From the NCBI RefSeq assembly GCF_008704205.1, contig NZ_VXLC01000045.1, positions 1 to 64,000 of the forward strand: DNA of 64,000 nucleotides, written 5' to 3'. Shown here in pieces: positions 49,603-64,000 of this stretch. Below the pieces are notes generated by a model. The model did not search any database and had not been told where the DNA came from. It was given only the letters and a program-made list of their open reading frames with translations. Every line of letters begins with the position of its first letter. Position 1 is the stretch's first letter. This DNA comes from Nocardia colli. Lineage in GTDB: Bacteria > Actinomycetota > Actinomycetes > Mycobacteriales > Mycobacteriaceae. The translations under genes and the position numbers were made by a program.

Positions 49603-51000
49603 ATGGGTGACTCGCCACCGCCGAGTAAGCCGAAGTCGTACAACCTGAACGAGTTCAAGCCGAAAGACGGGAACGTACCCGCGAGTACCGTGCTGGGCAC
49701 GGACGACAAGGTCGGGACCGAGACCGGCGAGATCGCCTGGGAGACCTACGGCAAGGACCTGGAAACCCTTGTCGCCTATCGTGACTCGATCAACTCCACA
49801 TCGGTGCGCGGGATGGCGACGAATTGGCGCAATCACGGCAACGCGCTGCAAGCACTCGCCGGCAAATTCTCCAACGAGGTGAAGTCGAAGATCCACGATT
49901 CGTGGGATTCCGGCGGCGGCCGCAGCGCGTCGGCGGCGGTCCAGCGCTACGCCGATCAACTCTCGACCCTCCCCACGGTGATCAACGCGGTCGCGCACAG
50001 TCTGGACTACTCGGCGGAGGTCCTGGACAACACGCGAAACAACATTCCGGACGCCAAGGGCAACCTGATCAACGGGCAGTCGATCATCAAGACCTCGGGC
50101 GACTACGAGACCGATCAGACGCGCGCGCAGATGAAGCAGTTGCTCACCCAGCGCGCCAACGACGTCATGAACCAGATCTTCGTTCCCGGCGGGAAATCCG
50201 CGGACGGGTCCATGCCGACCTTCCCGCTCCCCCAACCGGTGACGACCGGTCTGCCGGACCCCCGGTCGCCGCACCAGACTCCAGGGCCGCCCGGACCTCC
50301 TGGGCCGCCCGGACCCCCTGGCCTGCAGAAGAGCGCGCTCCAAGATCAGCAGAAGCTCCAGGCGCAGGCGGAAAAGCAGCGCCAAGACGCCGAAGCGCAG
50401 CGCAAAGCCCTGGAAGAACAGATGGCGAAGGCGCGCGCGGACCAGGAGCTGCGCGCCCAGCAACAGCAGAAGCAGGCCCAGCAACAGGCAGCCCAGCAGG
50501 CCGCACAGCAAGCGGGCCAGCAGGCCGCGCAGATGGCGCAGCAGATCGGCCAGCAGCTCTCGCAGGCCGCCCAGCAGGTCGGATCGCAACTGGCCAGTGC
50601 GGCACAGCAGGCCGCACAGCAGGCGAGCCTGGCCGGCATCCCCGGCATCCCGAGCCTGAAGGACCTGGAAGAGCAGGCGAAGAAGGCGATGGGTACCGCC
50701 GGGTCCAAGGGCGCGGGCCCCGGTCCCGGCGGCGCACCGAAAACCACTGGCGTCAACCAGAATCTGGACAAGGCGTCCAAGCTGTTCCCGCGGGCCGAGG
50801 CGACGGCGAACGGCGCCGCGACCGGCGCGCGTGCCGGTCTCGCGTCGAACGCGGGAATGGGCATGGGCCCCGGCCCCGGTCCCGGCGCCCAGGGTCAGCA
50901 GAAGGAGCACAAGCGAGCCGACTACCTCGATTCGACCGAGCACATCGAGGAGGCGATCGGTGATGCCCCGGTGACGTCGAAGCCGGTCGTCGAGCGGTGA
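49603..51000 (+). CDS. PPE/EspB-like ESX protein with collagen-like and Gln-rich regions
   Basis: A 465-residue protein. Residues 40-195 form a helical domain resembling PPE/EspB (ETLVAYRDSINS, WDSGGGRSASAAVQRYADQL). It is followed by a collagen-like GPP stretch (228-240), a Gln/Ala-rich predicted coiled coil (about 243-345), and a Gly/Pro-rich tail. ATG at 49603 follows GGAGG. No signal peptide, as expected for ESX export. The EspG-type chaperone gene overlaps its end. It likely goes out with the 132-residue protein to the envelope or outside. Confidence 0.75.
   Translation: MGDSPPPSKPKSYNLNEFKPKDGNVPASTVLGTDDKVGTETGEIAWETYGKDLETLVAYRDSINSTSVRGMATNWRNHGNALQALAGKFSNEVKSKIHDSWDSGGGRSASAAVQRYADQLSTLPTVINAVAHSLDYSAEVLDNTRNNIPDAKGNLINGQSIIKTSGDYETDQTRAQMKQLLTQRANDVMNQIFVPGGKSADGSMPTFPLPQPVTTGLPDPRSPHQTPGPPGPPGPPGPPGLQKSALQDQQKLQAQAEKQRQDAEAQRKALEEQMAKARADQELRAQQQQKQAQQQAAQQAAQQAGQQAAQMAQQIGQQLSQAAQQVGSQLASAAQQAAQQASLAGIPGIPSLKDLEEQAKKAMGTAGSKGAGPGPGGAPKTTGVNQNLDKASKLFPRAEATANGAATGARAGLASNAGMGMGPGPGPGAQGQQKEHKRADYLDSTEHIEEAIGDAPVTSKPVVER
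50284..50322 (+). repeat. Collagen-like Gly-Pro-Pro repeat
   Basis: Four consecutive Gly-Pro-Pro triplets plus a closing Gly (residues 228-240) are encoded by a 9-bp periodic GC-rich tract. Such triplets form triple helices and are rare in ESX-associated proteins. Confidence 0.8.
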
Positions 51001-51803
51001 GCGTTCACCGGGGGCGGCTGACGTCGCTCGAGCTCGTCGTGCTGTGGGAGCTGATGTCGGATGACACCCTGCCGTTTCCGCTGACGCACTGGCCGACTCA
51101 CCAGTACGAGAGCGACTACTACCAGGCGAAGCGGGAAACCGCGGAACGACTGCTGGCGATTCTTCCGGAGGACGCACAACAGTTGTGGGAGGCCGTCGTC
51201 AAGCCCGACATCGTCATCTGGGCGGCGGGTGAGGCGCCCGACGACGAGACGGACATGTCGGCGGTGACGCGCGTGGTCGGACTGCGGCGCGAAAGCTTCG
51301 CAGTGGTGTTGGCCCAGGAGCCCGGCGAGACCGCCGAGCGCGGTGGTGACATCAATGTCTACGAGACCGACGTCCCTGGACTGGCGAAGGCCGTGCTCGA
51401 CCAATTGCCGAAGGTCGGACCCGGGAGGCGGGGCGAAATCCCGATCCTCTCGGAGAAGCCGGATGGCATGGACTACAGCTACGGCTCCTCGCAGGTGCTC
51501 GAGGGGGACGAGTCGCCGGAGCAGCGATCCGACCACTGGCGCAACGCGAGAGCGACCCAATTCGGCGAGCTGAAGGTCGAGCCGGGCAGCGGGGTGCACT
51601 GGATCCAGGACCGCCGTGGCTATCTCCTGCGCTGGCGCGACCTCGCCGACGACGGCCGCTACGTCATCGAGCCCAAGCCGAATCCGGTCGCGATACCGGT
51701 GGACGGCAACGCGTTCGAGGCGCTGGTCAACCAGCGGGTCGTCGAACTGGTCCGACGGATCCGGGAGAACCGGCCCACTGAACGCGAATTCCGCGTCGTC
51801 TGA
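50997..51803 (+). CDS. espG: EspG-family ESX secretion-associated chaperone
   Basis: A 268-residue protein matching the EspG fold: LTSLELVVLWELMSDDTLPFPL at the N-terminus, RETAERLLAILPED, ESFAVVLAQEPG, and the C-terminal ALVNQRVVELVRRIRENRPTEREF. EspG binds the tip of PPE proteins in the cytoplasm to keep PE/PPE pairs soluble and to select the ESX system. The GTG start overlaps the preceding stop (GTGA), tying it to the PPE-like substrate. No ESX membrane components (EccB-E, MycP) are in the window. Confidence 0.82.
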   Translation: MSVHRGRLTSLELVVLWELMSDDTLPFPLTHWPTHQYESDYYQAKRETAERLLAILPEDAQQLWEAVVKPDIVIWAAGEAPDDETDMSAVTRVVGLRRESFAVVLAQEPGETAERGGDINVYETDVPGLAKAVLDQLPKVGPGRRGEIPILSEKPDGMDYSYGSSQVLEGDESPEQRSDHWRNARATQFGELKVEPGSGVHWIQDRRGYLLRWRDLADDGRYVIEPKPNPVAIPVDGNAFEALVNQRVVELVRRIRENRPTEREFRVV

Positions 51804-51805
51804 CC

Positions 51806-52847
51806 ATGCTGGACGAGATAGCCTGTGACACACTCGATTTCGTCCTCGAGACGCAGTTCTACGAGCACCGCCTGCCGGGCCTCGGCGCGGTCGTCGAAGT
51901 GGGCGATCAGCGGTGGGAGCTCGCGCTCGGCGTCTCGGACCTGACCACCGGCGAACCGTTCCGGCTCGGCGACCACTATCGCATCGGATGCCTCACGAAG
52001 TCGTTCACCGCGACGGCCGTTCTCCAGCAGATCGACCGGGGGCGACTCGGTTTCGACGACCCTCTCGAACCGTTCGTCCCGGGGATCCCGAACGGTGAGC
52101 GCATCACGATCAGGCAGCTGCTCAATATGTCCTCCGGTGTGGCCAACTTCGTCGGCCTGCCGGACTGGCTGCCGACGCGCGACGAGCTGTCCTTCGACAC
52201 CCCCGACGCGGACTGGCCGCAAGCGCGCAAGGTCGATCTGATGCGAAGCGGGCCTGCGGTTTTCGAGCCGGGGGCAAAGGCCGACTACTGCGACAGCAAC
52301 TACATTCTGCTCGGCCTCGTGCTCGAGCGGGTGACCGGAGAACGCGCCGCCGACGTGCTCAACGACGATGTCGTCGCCGCGCTGCCCGGCTTGGTCAGCA
52401 CCGAATTCCCTTCGGTCGCAAAGCTTCCCGAGCCGCACCCGACGATCTACACCCGCATGCCCGACGGCACGCTGCGCGAGCTCGGCGACATGAACCCCCA
52501 TGTCCTGTGGACGACCGGTGGGATGATCTCCACGGTCGACGACCTGCTGGTCTGGGTGCGCGAGCTGGCCGACGGCACGCTGCTGTCCACGGAGTCGCAG
52601 CGGGCGCGATTGACGCCGATACACCTGGACCGGCGGCGGGCCTTCCATCGATACGGGCTCGGGGTGCAGCGCCTCGGCGCGCTGCTCGGCCACAACAGCG
52701 TCATGCCCGGTTCGTCGTGCGCGGTGTACCGCTATCCCGCCGAGGACGCGTCGATCGCGGTCGTCACCAACATGTCGGCGAACGTGGACGCGATCAGTAT
52801 GGAGATCGCGCTCGAGCTGATGCGGGCGCTGTATCCGAGATTCGTCG

Positions 52848-52855
<8 letters not shown>
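51806..52855 (+). CDS. Beta-lactamase/class C-like hydrolase with Cys in place of nucleophile Ser
   Basis: A 349-residue serine-beta-lactamase-superfamily protein (ADP/EstB type): YRIGCLTKSFTATAVL at residues 58-73, where family members have S-x-x-K; here the position is Cys62 with Lys65 kept. The YxN motif is YCD (Tyr161). Other family stretches are present (QLLNMSSGVANF, NYILLGLVLERVTG, TTGGMISTVDDLLVW, LGVQRLGALLGHNSVMPG). The protein has no signal peptide. It starts 2 bp after espG and overlaps the PKS by 8 bp. Activity is doubtful or thiol-based; it might act on the thioester product of the PKS. Confidence 0.82.
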
Positions 52856-58835
<5,980 letters not shown>

Positions 58836-58861
58836 CCTGTCCGATCGCATGCGGAGGCGGG

Positions 58862-59425
58862 TCAGTCGGTGTCGACCGCCTCGCGCAGCGTGCGGAACTC
58901 CGCGGCGAGGGCGTCGAGGGTGTAGTGGGCGTTGAGGCCGCTGGGGTTGGGTAGCACCCACACCGCGGTGTCGCCGATCTGCTCGGGTTGGGGGCCGACG
59001 GTGGTGCGTGGACGACCGAACGCCGTGCGGTAGGCGCCGATACCGAGTACGGCGAGGACTCGGGGTTGGTACTGCTCGACCCGACCGACCAGGGCACGTC
59101 CGCCGGCGCGCAGTTCGTCGGCGGTCAGCTGGTCGGCTTTGGCAGTGGTGCGTGCGGCCACATTCGTGATCCCCATGCCCAAGGTGAGCAGTTCCCGGTG
59201 TTCGTCGGGGCGCAGTAAGCGCGGCGTGAAGCCGGACCGGCGCAAGGCCGGCCAGAACCGATTTCCCGGACGAGCGAAGTGATGTCCGGTGGCCCCCGAC
59301 CACAGACCCGGATTGATTCCGCAGAACAGCACACGCAAGCTGGGCCCGATCACATCGGGAACAGTCTTGTCCTGCGCCGCGGCCAGATCCGCGGGCGACG
59401 GCCGAACCGACGAACCAGAACTCAT
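58862..59425 (-). CDS. mug: G/U mismatch-specific DNA glycosylase
   Basis: A 187-residue uracil-DNA-glycosylase superfamily enzyme: LFCGINPGLWS (residues 33-43, catalytic Asn38 in GINPG), the FARPGNRFWPAL segment, GITNVAART, and the second active-site motif LPNPSGLNAHY near the C-terminus. MUG removes uracil or ethenocytosine opposite G. It is convergent with the PKS gene and independent of its neighbours. Confidence 0.92.
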   Translation of the reverse strand: MSSGSSVRPSPADLAAAQDKTVPDVIGPSLRVLFCGINPGLWSGATGHHFARPGNRFWPALRRSGFTPRLLRPDEHRELLTLGMGITNVAARTTAKADQLTADELRAGGRALVGRVEQYQPRVLAVLGIGAYRTAFGRPRTTVGPQPEQIGDTAVWVLPNPSGLNAHYTLDALAAEFRTLREAVDTD

Positions 59426-59656
59426 CCCCTCAGTCTGCCGGGTACCCCGCCGGCCACCTGCCGCAGGGCTCGGCGCACCGCCGGTTCGTCAAGCCACTTT
59501 TCATTCAGCGGACCGCGCAGACTACCCCAATAATAGGCGGCTGATCAGCGTGCAATTCGGGTACGGAAATACTCACGCTCCGGCGCAACTCGCCGCCGAA
59601 GTATAAGAGTGCGCAAAACACCGTGCGCAAACAAATCTGGACAAGCGGAGGCTCGC

Positions 59657-60316
59657 ATGCCTGAAAGGTTTCAACTTCCCCCACCGGGGTTCTTGAAGAC
59701 GGAAATAATAAATCTGGGTCCGGTCATCGAACCGAAATACAGCGACGCCGAGGATTGGGGGCGATTTCTCCCGGCCGTCGAGACCACGCCGGTGCGGTAC
59801 GAGGAGCGAAGCCTCGCCGAACTCGACCGGCGTGCGGCGGCGGCACCCGAGATCGCCCTCGCGGCGACCGAAATCGAGGAGCTGCTGCGCGGCAAACGGT
59901 ACGAAATCATCAGCGTCGGTACCCGAGAGCTGGATCGGAACACCGAGTATCCCGTCGTCGTCATCTACGACTACGACGCGGACATCACCATCGAGGCGAT
60001 CGTCGACCCGGCTCAGCGCGCGGTCGTGCAAGTCACCACCTCGTCGAACCAGCCGGCCGTATCCGCGCAGGAGGAGCGGCGCGCGATCGAGTTGGTCCGC
60101 GCGGACGGTCACTTGCCGGACAACGGAATCGACGTCGGCACCGGTCTGGGACTGATCATCGAAGACGTCGACATCCACAGCCCCAGGCACGGGCACCGGC
60201 TCGTCGATCTGCGGTTCGGGCCGCGGGATCTGCGGATGCCGGCCGCCTTCGCCATCGTCGACCTGAGCACCGACGAGGTCGTGCAGGCCGGCCTGTTTCC
60301 GAAGGGATTGCTATGA
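59657..60316 (+). CDS. Copper amine oxidase-like, N-terminal-type subunit
   Basis: A 219-residue protein; ATG at 59657 follows GCGGAGG. After a Pro-rich lead it has a helix-strand unit LAATEIEELLRGKRYEIISVGTREL, then a beta-rich half with DYDADITIEAIVDPAQRAVVQV and HGHRLVDLRFG, resembling the small N-terminal N2/N3 domains of copper amine oxidases. Its stop overlaps the next start (ATGA), and the next protein looks like the catalytic domain, so the pair appears to be a split enzyme. The family link is a fold-level impression and needs a profile search. Confidence 0.55.
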   Translation: MPERFQLPPPGFLKTEIINLGPVIEPKYSDAEDWGRFLPAVETTPVRYEERSLAELDRRAAAAPEIALAATEIEELLRGKRYEIISVGTRELDRNTEYPVVVIYDYDADITIEAIVDPAQRAVVQVTTSSNQPAVSAQEERRAIELVRADGHLPDNGIDVGTGLGLIIEDVDIHSPRHGHRLVDLRFGPRDLRMPAAFAIVDLSTDEVVQAGLFPKGLL

Positions 60317-61155
60317 GCGTGTCCGGAGTGGTGAGTTGGCCGCCGGAGGCTCCGGTGTGGACATTCAACTGGGAGATGATCGACGGCGATACCGAGGCGA
60401 TCAGGTTCCGTGAGGTCTTCTATCGGGGCAAGAAGGTGCTGTACAAGGCCAGCGTGCCGATGATCCGAGTCCAATACGACCAGGGCGGCGGTCCCTATAA
60501 GGATCAGATGGGAACCTCGAATCTGCAACGACCGGTCGAGGTATATGAAGGCAGTCCGGGCGACGGATTCCGATTCCTGGTGGTCGACTCCTATCACCGC
60601 ATCGTGAATTACCGTCTGCTCAATCGCTGGATATTCCGGGACGACGGCATCATTTTGCCGCAGATGTACAGCGCGGGACTCCAGCATCCCTACAATCATC
60701 GCCACCATGTCTATTGGCGGTTCGATTTCGATATCGACGGGTCGCAGAACAATCTCGCGCTTCAGCATCTGCCGACAAGTCAGGACTGGGGATATGGCCC
60801 CGGCTGGAATCCGAAGACGAGCGAGGTGTCGACGGTCCACACCGGCGACAACCGCTGGGCGGTGATGAACAAGGACACCAACCGTGGGTTCCTGATCGAC
60901 AAGGGACCGTTCGACGGCACCAGCGACTGGTTCTCGAATCTGGACGTGGCGATCGTCGCCTATCACGGAGCAGAGGATCTCCGGGGCGCCCACGGCACGA
61001 GCCAAGACGATCAGATCTGGCAGCACGTCAACGGGGAGAACACGGACGGCCAGGACAACGTCATGTGGTACGTCGCGCATCTAGCCCACGAGGCGCACGA
61101 CGGCGGCGACGAATGGCACGTCTGCGGGCCGATTCTGCGCCATTTCCGTTACTGA
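60313..61155 (+). CDS. Copper amine oxidase-like, catalytic-type subunit (divergent)
   Basis: A 280-residue protein aligning by eye with the core of copper amine oxidases: FREVFYRGKKVLYKASVPMIRVQY, a VNYRLLN stretch where the topaquinone motif N-Y-D/E-Y would lie (Asn and Tyr kept, the rest changed), FRDDGIILP, and NHRHHVYWRFDFDIDG, matching the H-x-H copper ligands before the DGxxN turn. Normal enzymes are over 600 residues. A GPILRHFRY tail may hold the third His. No signal peptide is visible. Oxidase activity is uncertain. Confidence 0.55.
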   Translation: MSVSGVVSWPPEAPVWTFNWEMIDGDTEAIRFREVFYRGKKVLYKASVPMIRVQYDQGGGPYKDQMGTSNLQRPVEVYEGSPGDGFRFLVVDSYHRIVNYRLLNRWIFRDDGIILPQMYSAGLQHPYNHRHHVYWRFDFDIDGSQNNLALQHLPTSQDWGYGPGWNPKTSEVSTVHTGDNRWAVMNKDTNRGFLIDKGPFDGTSDWFSNLDVAIVAYHGAEDLRGAHGTSQDDQIWQHVNGENTDGQDNVMWYVAHLAHEAHDGGDEWHVCGPILRHFRY

Positions 61156-61165
61156 ACGTCCGACT

Positions 61166-61204
61166 CGAATCCCCGCCCGGCACCGCTGCCCGGACGGGGA
61201 TTCG
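61166..61204. terminator. Bidirectional terminator hairpin
   Basis: CGAATCCCCG (61166-61175) pairs with CGGGGATTCG (61195-61204), extended after a mismatch by an inner CCGG/CCGG stem. It sits between the convergent oxidase-like and epoxide hydrolase genes. Confidence 0.78.
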
Positions 61205-61248
61205 CGGCGATGGTCAGACAACGGACCGCCACCGAAATCGACAGGCAG

Positions 61249-62370
61249 TCAGCGGAATTGACGGAAGAATCCGCGCACCTGCTCGACCAGCGACGCCGGC
61301 TGCTCCAGCGCGGCGAAGTGGCCGCCGCGCGGCAGTTCCTCGAACCAGCGCAGGTCGGTGAACCGGAGCTCCGCCTCGCGCCGTGACGGGCGGGTGATGT
61401 CGCGCGGGTAGATCGACAGCCCGGCCGGCGCGGTGACCTTGTCCCGGAAGTTGGCGAAGCTCTCCCAGTACAGGCGCGCGGACGACGTGGCCGACGCGGT
61501 GAACCAATAGACCGAGATCTCGTCGAGGAGCTGCTGCCGCGACACCGCGTCCTCGGGGTGGCCGTTGTTGTCCGTCCAGGCCCAGAACTTCTCGGCGATC
61601 CAGACGGCCTGGCCTGCCGGGGAGTCGGTGAGGCCGTAGCCGAGCGTCTGCGGCCGGGTCGCCTGGATCGCCGAGTACCCCCGGCCGGTGCGCTGGAATG
61701 CCTTCTCGGACTGGAGGTTTGCCAGCTCCGCGGGCGTCGGGTCGTCGAACGTGCCCGCCGCCACGGACGCCAGGTTCAGGTGTAAGCCGACGACCCGCTC
61801 GGGCGCCACCTCGCCCAGCGCGCCGGACACCGCCGAACCCCAGTCACCGCCCTGCGCGCCGTACCGCGCGTAACCCAGCGAGACCATCAGCGTGTCCCAG
61901 GCACGCGCGATGCGTTCGACGCCCCACCCGGTCGTCGACGGCTTGTCACTCCAGCCGTACCCGGGCAACGACGGCGCGACCACGTGGAACGCGTCCGCCG
62001 GGTCGCCGCCGTGCGCGCGCGGGTCGGTCAGCGGGCCGAGGACCTCCAGGAATTCGAGCACCGAGCCCGGCCAGCCGTGGGTGAGCACCAGTGGGAACGC
62101 GTCCGGCTCCGGCGAGCGGACGTGCAGGAAGTGGATGCCGAGCCCGTCGATTGTGTCGCGGTACTGCGGGAAAGCGTTCAGTCGCGCGGCGAATCCGAAG
62201 TCGTAGTCCTCGGCCCAACTGCGGCAGAGCTCCTGCGCGTAAGCCAGCGGCAAACCCTGTGACCAGTCGTCCACCGGCTCCGGCTCGGGCCAGCGCGTCC
62301 GGCGCAATCGTGCACGCAGGTCTGCGATCTCGGCTTCGGTGATGCTGACTTCGAATGGCTCGGCGGGCAT
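61249..62370 (-). CDS. Epoxide hydrolase (alpha/beta hydrolase with EHN domain)
   Basis: A 373-residue enzyme. The N-terminal EHN domain (1-85) is followed by the hydrolase core: HGWPGS oxyanion motif at residues 98-103, nucleophile Asp176 in GAQGGDWGS, and the catalytic His in ELPRGGHFAALEQP near the C-terminus. The lid region includes YSAIQATRPQTLGYGL. These enzymes add water to epoxides via a covalent ester intermediate. It lies 66 bp from the MFS gene on the same strand. Confidence 0.92.
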   Translation of the reverse strand: MPAEPFEVSITEAEIADLRARLRRTRWPEPEPVDDWSQGLPLAYAQELCRSWAEDYDFGFAARLNAFPQYRDTIDGLGIHFLHVRSPEPDAFPLVLTHGWPGSVLEFLEVLGPLTDPRAHGGDPADAFHVVAPSLPGYGWSDKPSTTGWGVERIARAWDTLMVSLGYARYGAQGGDWGSAVSGALGEVAPERVVGLHLNLASVAAGTFDDPTPAELANLQSEKAFQRTGRGYSAIQATRPQTLGYGLTDSPAGQAVWIAEKFWAWTDNNGHPEDAVSRQQLLDEISVYWFTASATSSARLYWESFANFRDKVTAPAGLSIYPRDITRPSRREAELRFTDLRWFEELPRGGHFAALEQPASLVEQVRGFFRQFR

Positions 62371-62436
62371 AGCGGACTCGCTTCCTCGATAGTTATCGGA
62401 TCGGATGTGGATGCAGCCGGCGACGGATGTGGCCCG

Positions 62437-63834
62437 TCATCGCCCATCAGGTTCAGGTCGACGGCCTGCGCCAGGACGGCGGGTCAGGCTGAGGACGAGT
62501 CCGGCCAGCGGAAGAGCCGCGAGCACGGCGAGAGCCACCGGTACCGACGCGATGCCGGACAGGCCCGCGACAGCAGCCGGACCGATCCCGCCACCCAGGA
62601 AGATCATGAAGTTGAGCAGGCCCTGCGCGGTGTCGCGGTCGCGCGCGGCGACCAGTTCCGGTGCGAGGCTTACCAATACGGCCTGGGCGCCGGTGAAGCC
62701 ACACACGGTCAGCGCCGCGCCGACGACAATCGGAATCGGTCCGTCGAAGATCGCGACCACGAGCACGCCGACTACGGTGAGTGCCGCAAGCCCAGCCGAC
62801 ATCTGCCAACCTGCGAACCGGTCGGTCACCGTGCCGATCACGCGGCCGGCCAGCACCGAGCAGGCGGCGGCCGGGACCAAGAGCGCGCCGGCCACGAGAG
62901 GGCCACCGCTCGTGGCCTGTTCGATCAGGGACGGGGCGAGGAACAGCACCCCGTAGTAGCCGGCGAAGATCGTCGCGCCGACCAGCCCGGCCGGCAGGAA
63001 GCCGCGGGCCGCGATCACCCGCCGAGGCACGAACCCATCGGGCGTGCGCCACACCCGCCACCACAGTCCCACCGCGGCGAGCACCCCGGCGGCAGCCACC
63101 ACGAGCGTGACCGGAGCGGGCAGGCCGACCGAATGTGCCTGCAGCAGCGTGATCAACGAGCCGGCGAATACCGACAGCACCGCCACGCCGACGATGTCGA
63201 GTCGCCCGGCCGAGCCGTCCCGCTCGCCGATCCGCGGGAAAGTGCGCCTACCCGCCGATGCGACCAGCAGCAGGGGCAGTGCGAGGACCGGGATCGCGAG
63301 CACGGCACGCCACCCCAGCCATGCGGTGACCGCCCCGCCCAGCAGCGTCCCGCACGCCGACATCGTCGCGCTGGCGGCCGCGATGATGCCCAGCGCGCGG
63401 ATCCGTTCCCGCCCGGGAAGGGCTGTGGCCGTGGCGAATACGGCAATCACGGTCGCACCGGCTCCGGCGCCGCCGATCAGCCGACCGACGATCACGACCG
63501 CCAGCGTCGGGCCCGCTCCCGCGAGCGCCGAGCCCGCGGCAAGTGCGACGACCCCGGCCACGAGCACCCGGAAGGACCCCCACCGGGCCATCAGCCGACC
63601 CGCGACCGGCATCGCCAGCGCGGAGGTCAGCGACCATGCGGCAAGGATCCACGCCGTGGCCCCGAACGGCACCCCGAGCGCGCGGCCGATGGCCGGCAGC
63701 GCCACCGACGGTGCGCCGAGCGCTACGTACTGCGGCAGCACCAACATCCCCAGGATCAGACCCAGCCAGCGGCCGTCGGAGGCGTGTTTCGATCCGCCGC
63801 TGAGATCTCTTTCAGACGGGATCGTCTGCGGCAT
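62437..63834 (-). CDS. MFS efflux transporter (DHA2-like drug resistance)
   Basis: A 465-residue membrane protein with 12-14 hydrophobic helices. MFS motifs: SVALPAIGRALG, ATAWILAAWSLTSALAMPVAGRLMARWGSFR (given here as WSLTSALAMP and GRLMARWG), the IGGAGAGATV helix and a GTLLGGAVTAWLGWRAV motif C typical of antiporters. It probably exports a toxic compound. The ATG at 63834 follows GGGAGGAGG. It is divergent from a CGNR regulator and separated by an inverted repeat, indicating regulated expression; the epoxide hydrolase downstream may share the transcript. Confidence 0.9.
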   Translation of the reverse strand: MPQTIPSERDLSGGSKHASDGRWLGLILGMLVLPQYVALGAPSVALPAIGRALGVPFGATAWILAAWSLTSALAMPVAGRLMARWGSFRVLVAGVVALAAGSALAGAGPTLAVVIVGRLIGGAGAGATVIAVFATATALPGRERIRALGIIAAASATMSACGTLLGGAVTAWLGWRAVLAIPVLALPLLLVASAGRRTFPRIGERDGSAGRLDIVGVAVLSVFAGSLITLLQAHSVGLPAPVTLVVAAAGVLAAVGLWWRVWRTPDGFVPRRVIAARGFLPAGLVGATIFAGYYGVLFLAPSLIEQATSGGPLVAGALLVPAAACSVLAGRVIGTVTDRFAGWQMSAGLAALTVVGVLVVAIFDGPIPIVVGAALTVCGFTGAQAVLVSLAPELVAARDRDTAQGLLNFMIFLGGGIGPAAVAGLSGIASVPVALAVLAALPLAGLVLSLTRRPGAGRRPEPDGR

Positions 63835-63855
63835 CGTCGCCTCCTCCCACAGATG

Positions 63856-63885
63856 GTGACACGTGAAAGCTACTATGGGTGTCAC
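63856..63885. promoter_or_regulatory. Operator in the MFS/CGNR divergent promoter
   Basis: GTGACAC (63856-63862) and GTGTCAC (63879-63885) form a perfect 7-bp inverted repeat with a 16-bp spacer. A TACTAT -10-like hexamer at 63871-63876 lies between the arms on the plus strand. Confidence 0.55.
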
Positions 63886-63912
63886 ACTACGGAGCAGCGA
63901 GGAGACACGTCA

Positions 63913-64000
63913 AATGCTTGATGCGTGTAACAACGACTCGGCGGTCCAGACGGCCGTCGATCTGGCCAACACCTCGAGGCCGGTCAAGGGCGAGGATGCG
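63913..64000 (+). CDS. CGNR zinc-finger/ABATE-type regulator, N-terminal fragment
   Basis: Only 29 codons are visible before the window ends. They read MLDACNNDSAVQTAVDLANT and on, matching the AVDLANT start of ABATE-domain (stress-sensing) CGNR regulators. It is divergent from an MFS pump, a usual setting for a pump regulator. The C-terminal zinc finger is outside the window, so the call rests on a short stretch and context. Confidence 0.5.

Overview
The window is high-GC actinobacterial DNA. A ClpC1-type Clp ATPase, an EspG-type ESX chaperone with ESX substrate-like proteins, a Mas-like polyketide synthase and an apparent mycocyclosin locus (cyclodipeptide synthase plus CYP121-like P450) point to the mycolic-acid-containing Mycobacteriales, most likely Nocardia or a close relative. 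No integrase, transposase, CRISPR array, rRNA or convincing tRNA was seen, so this reads as chromosome with several accessory islands.

Layout. 0-2.4 kb: start of clpC, a DUF899 protein, a small exported protein and an XRE/DUF5753 regulator. 2.5-3.9 kb: promoter, cobalamin riboswitch and a methylenetetrahydrofolate reductase gene, closed by a strong terminator. 3.9-9.7 kb: medium-chain oxidoreductase, MHS-family MFS carrier, and an overlapping kbl / polysaccharide deacetylase-like / NmrA-like operon divergent from a LysR regulator. 10.6-15 kb: two divergent regulator/oxidoreductase pairs (MarR with an Old Yellow Enzyme; TetR with an SDR), each with visible repeated palindromic operators, plus a WGR protein. 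15-18 kb: Imm7-like orphan immunity protein, an unknown protein and a CYTH-like protein. 18.4-21.4 kb: a COX/alpha-dioxygenase-type heme peroxidase translationally coupled to a catalase-like protein, a plausible two-step oxylipin pathway.

21.5-37.5 kb is the most unusual stretch: a large LuxR ATPase regulator, two paralogous small SARP (BTAD) regulators flanking an M1-type metallopeptidase, an 11-bp direct repeat of SARP-box type, and then six co-directional, tightly spaced genes. Three of these encode proteins with long acidic N-terminal tails: one with a cationic amphipathic core, one with a pentapeptide repeat and a serine hydrolase domain, and one carrying two M15-type peptidase domains plus a glucosaminidase. 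A zincin and two proteins of unknown function lie between them. The cluster looks like a SARP-controlled peptidoglycan- or envelope-targeting system that I cannot match to a named one.

37.5-42.5 kb: LacI regulator with a perfect operator over its start codon, a polar amino acid ABC importer and a class V PLP enzyme in one operon. 42.7-46.3 kb: DUF4232 lipoprotein, galE, a membrane protein and a small acidic protein. 46.4-48.3 kb: mycocyclosin-type CDPS/CYP121 pair. 49.2-58.8 kb: ESX substrate-like proteins, EspG, a beta-lactamase-fold hydrolase with Cys in place of the nucleophile Ser, and a Mas-like KS-AT-DH-ER-KR-ACP synthase, mostly with overlapping ends. 58.9-64 kb: mug, a two-gene copper-amine-oxidase-like pair, epoxide hydrolase, an MFS efflux pump and a divergent CGNR/ABATE regulator cut by the window end.
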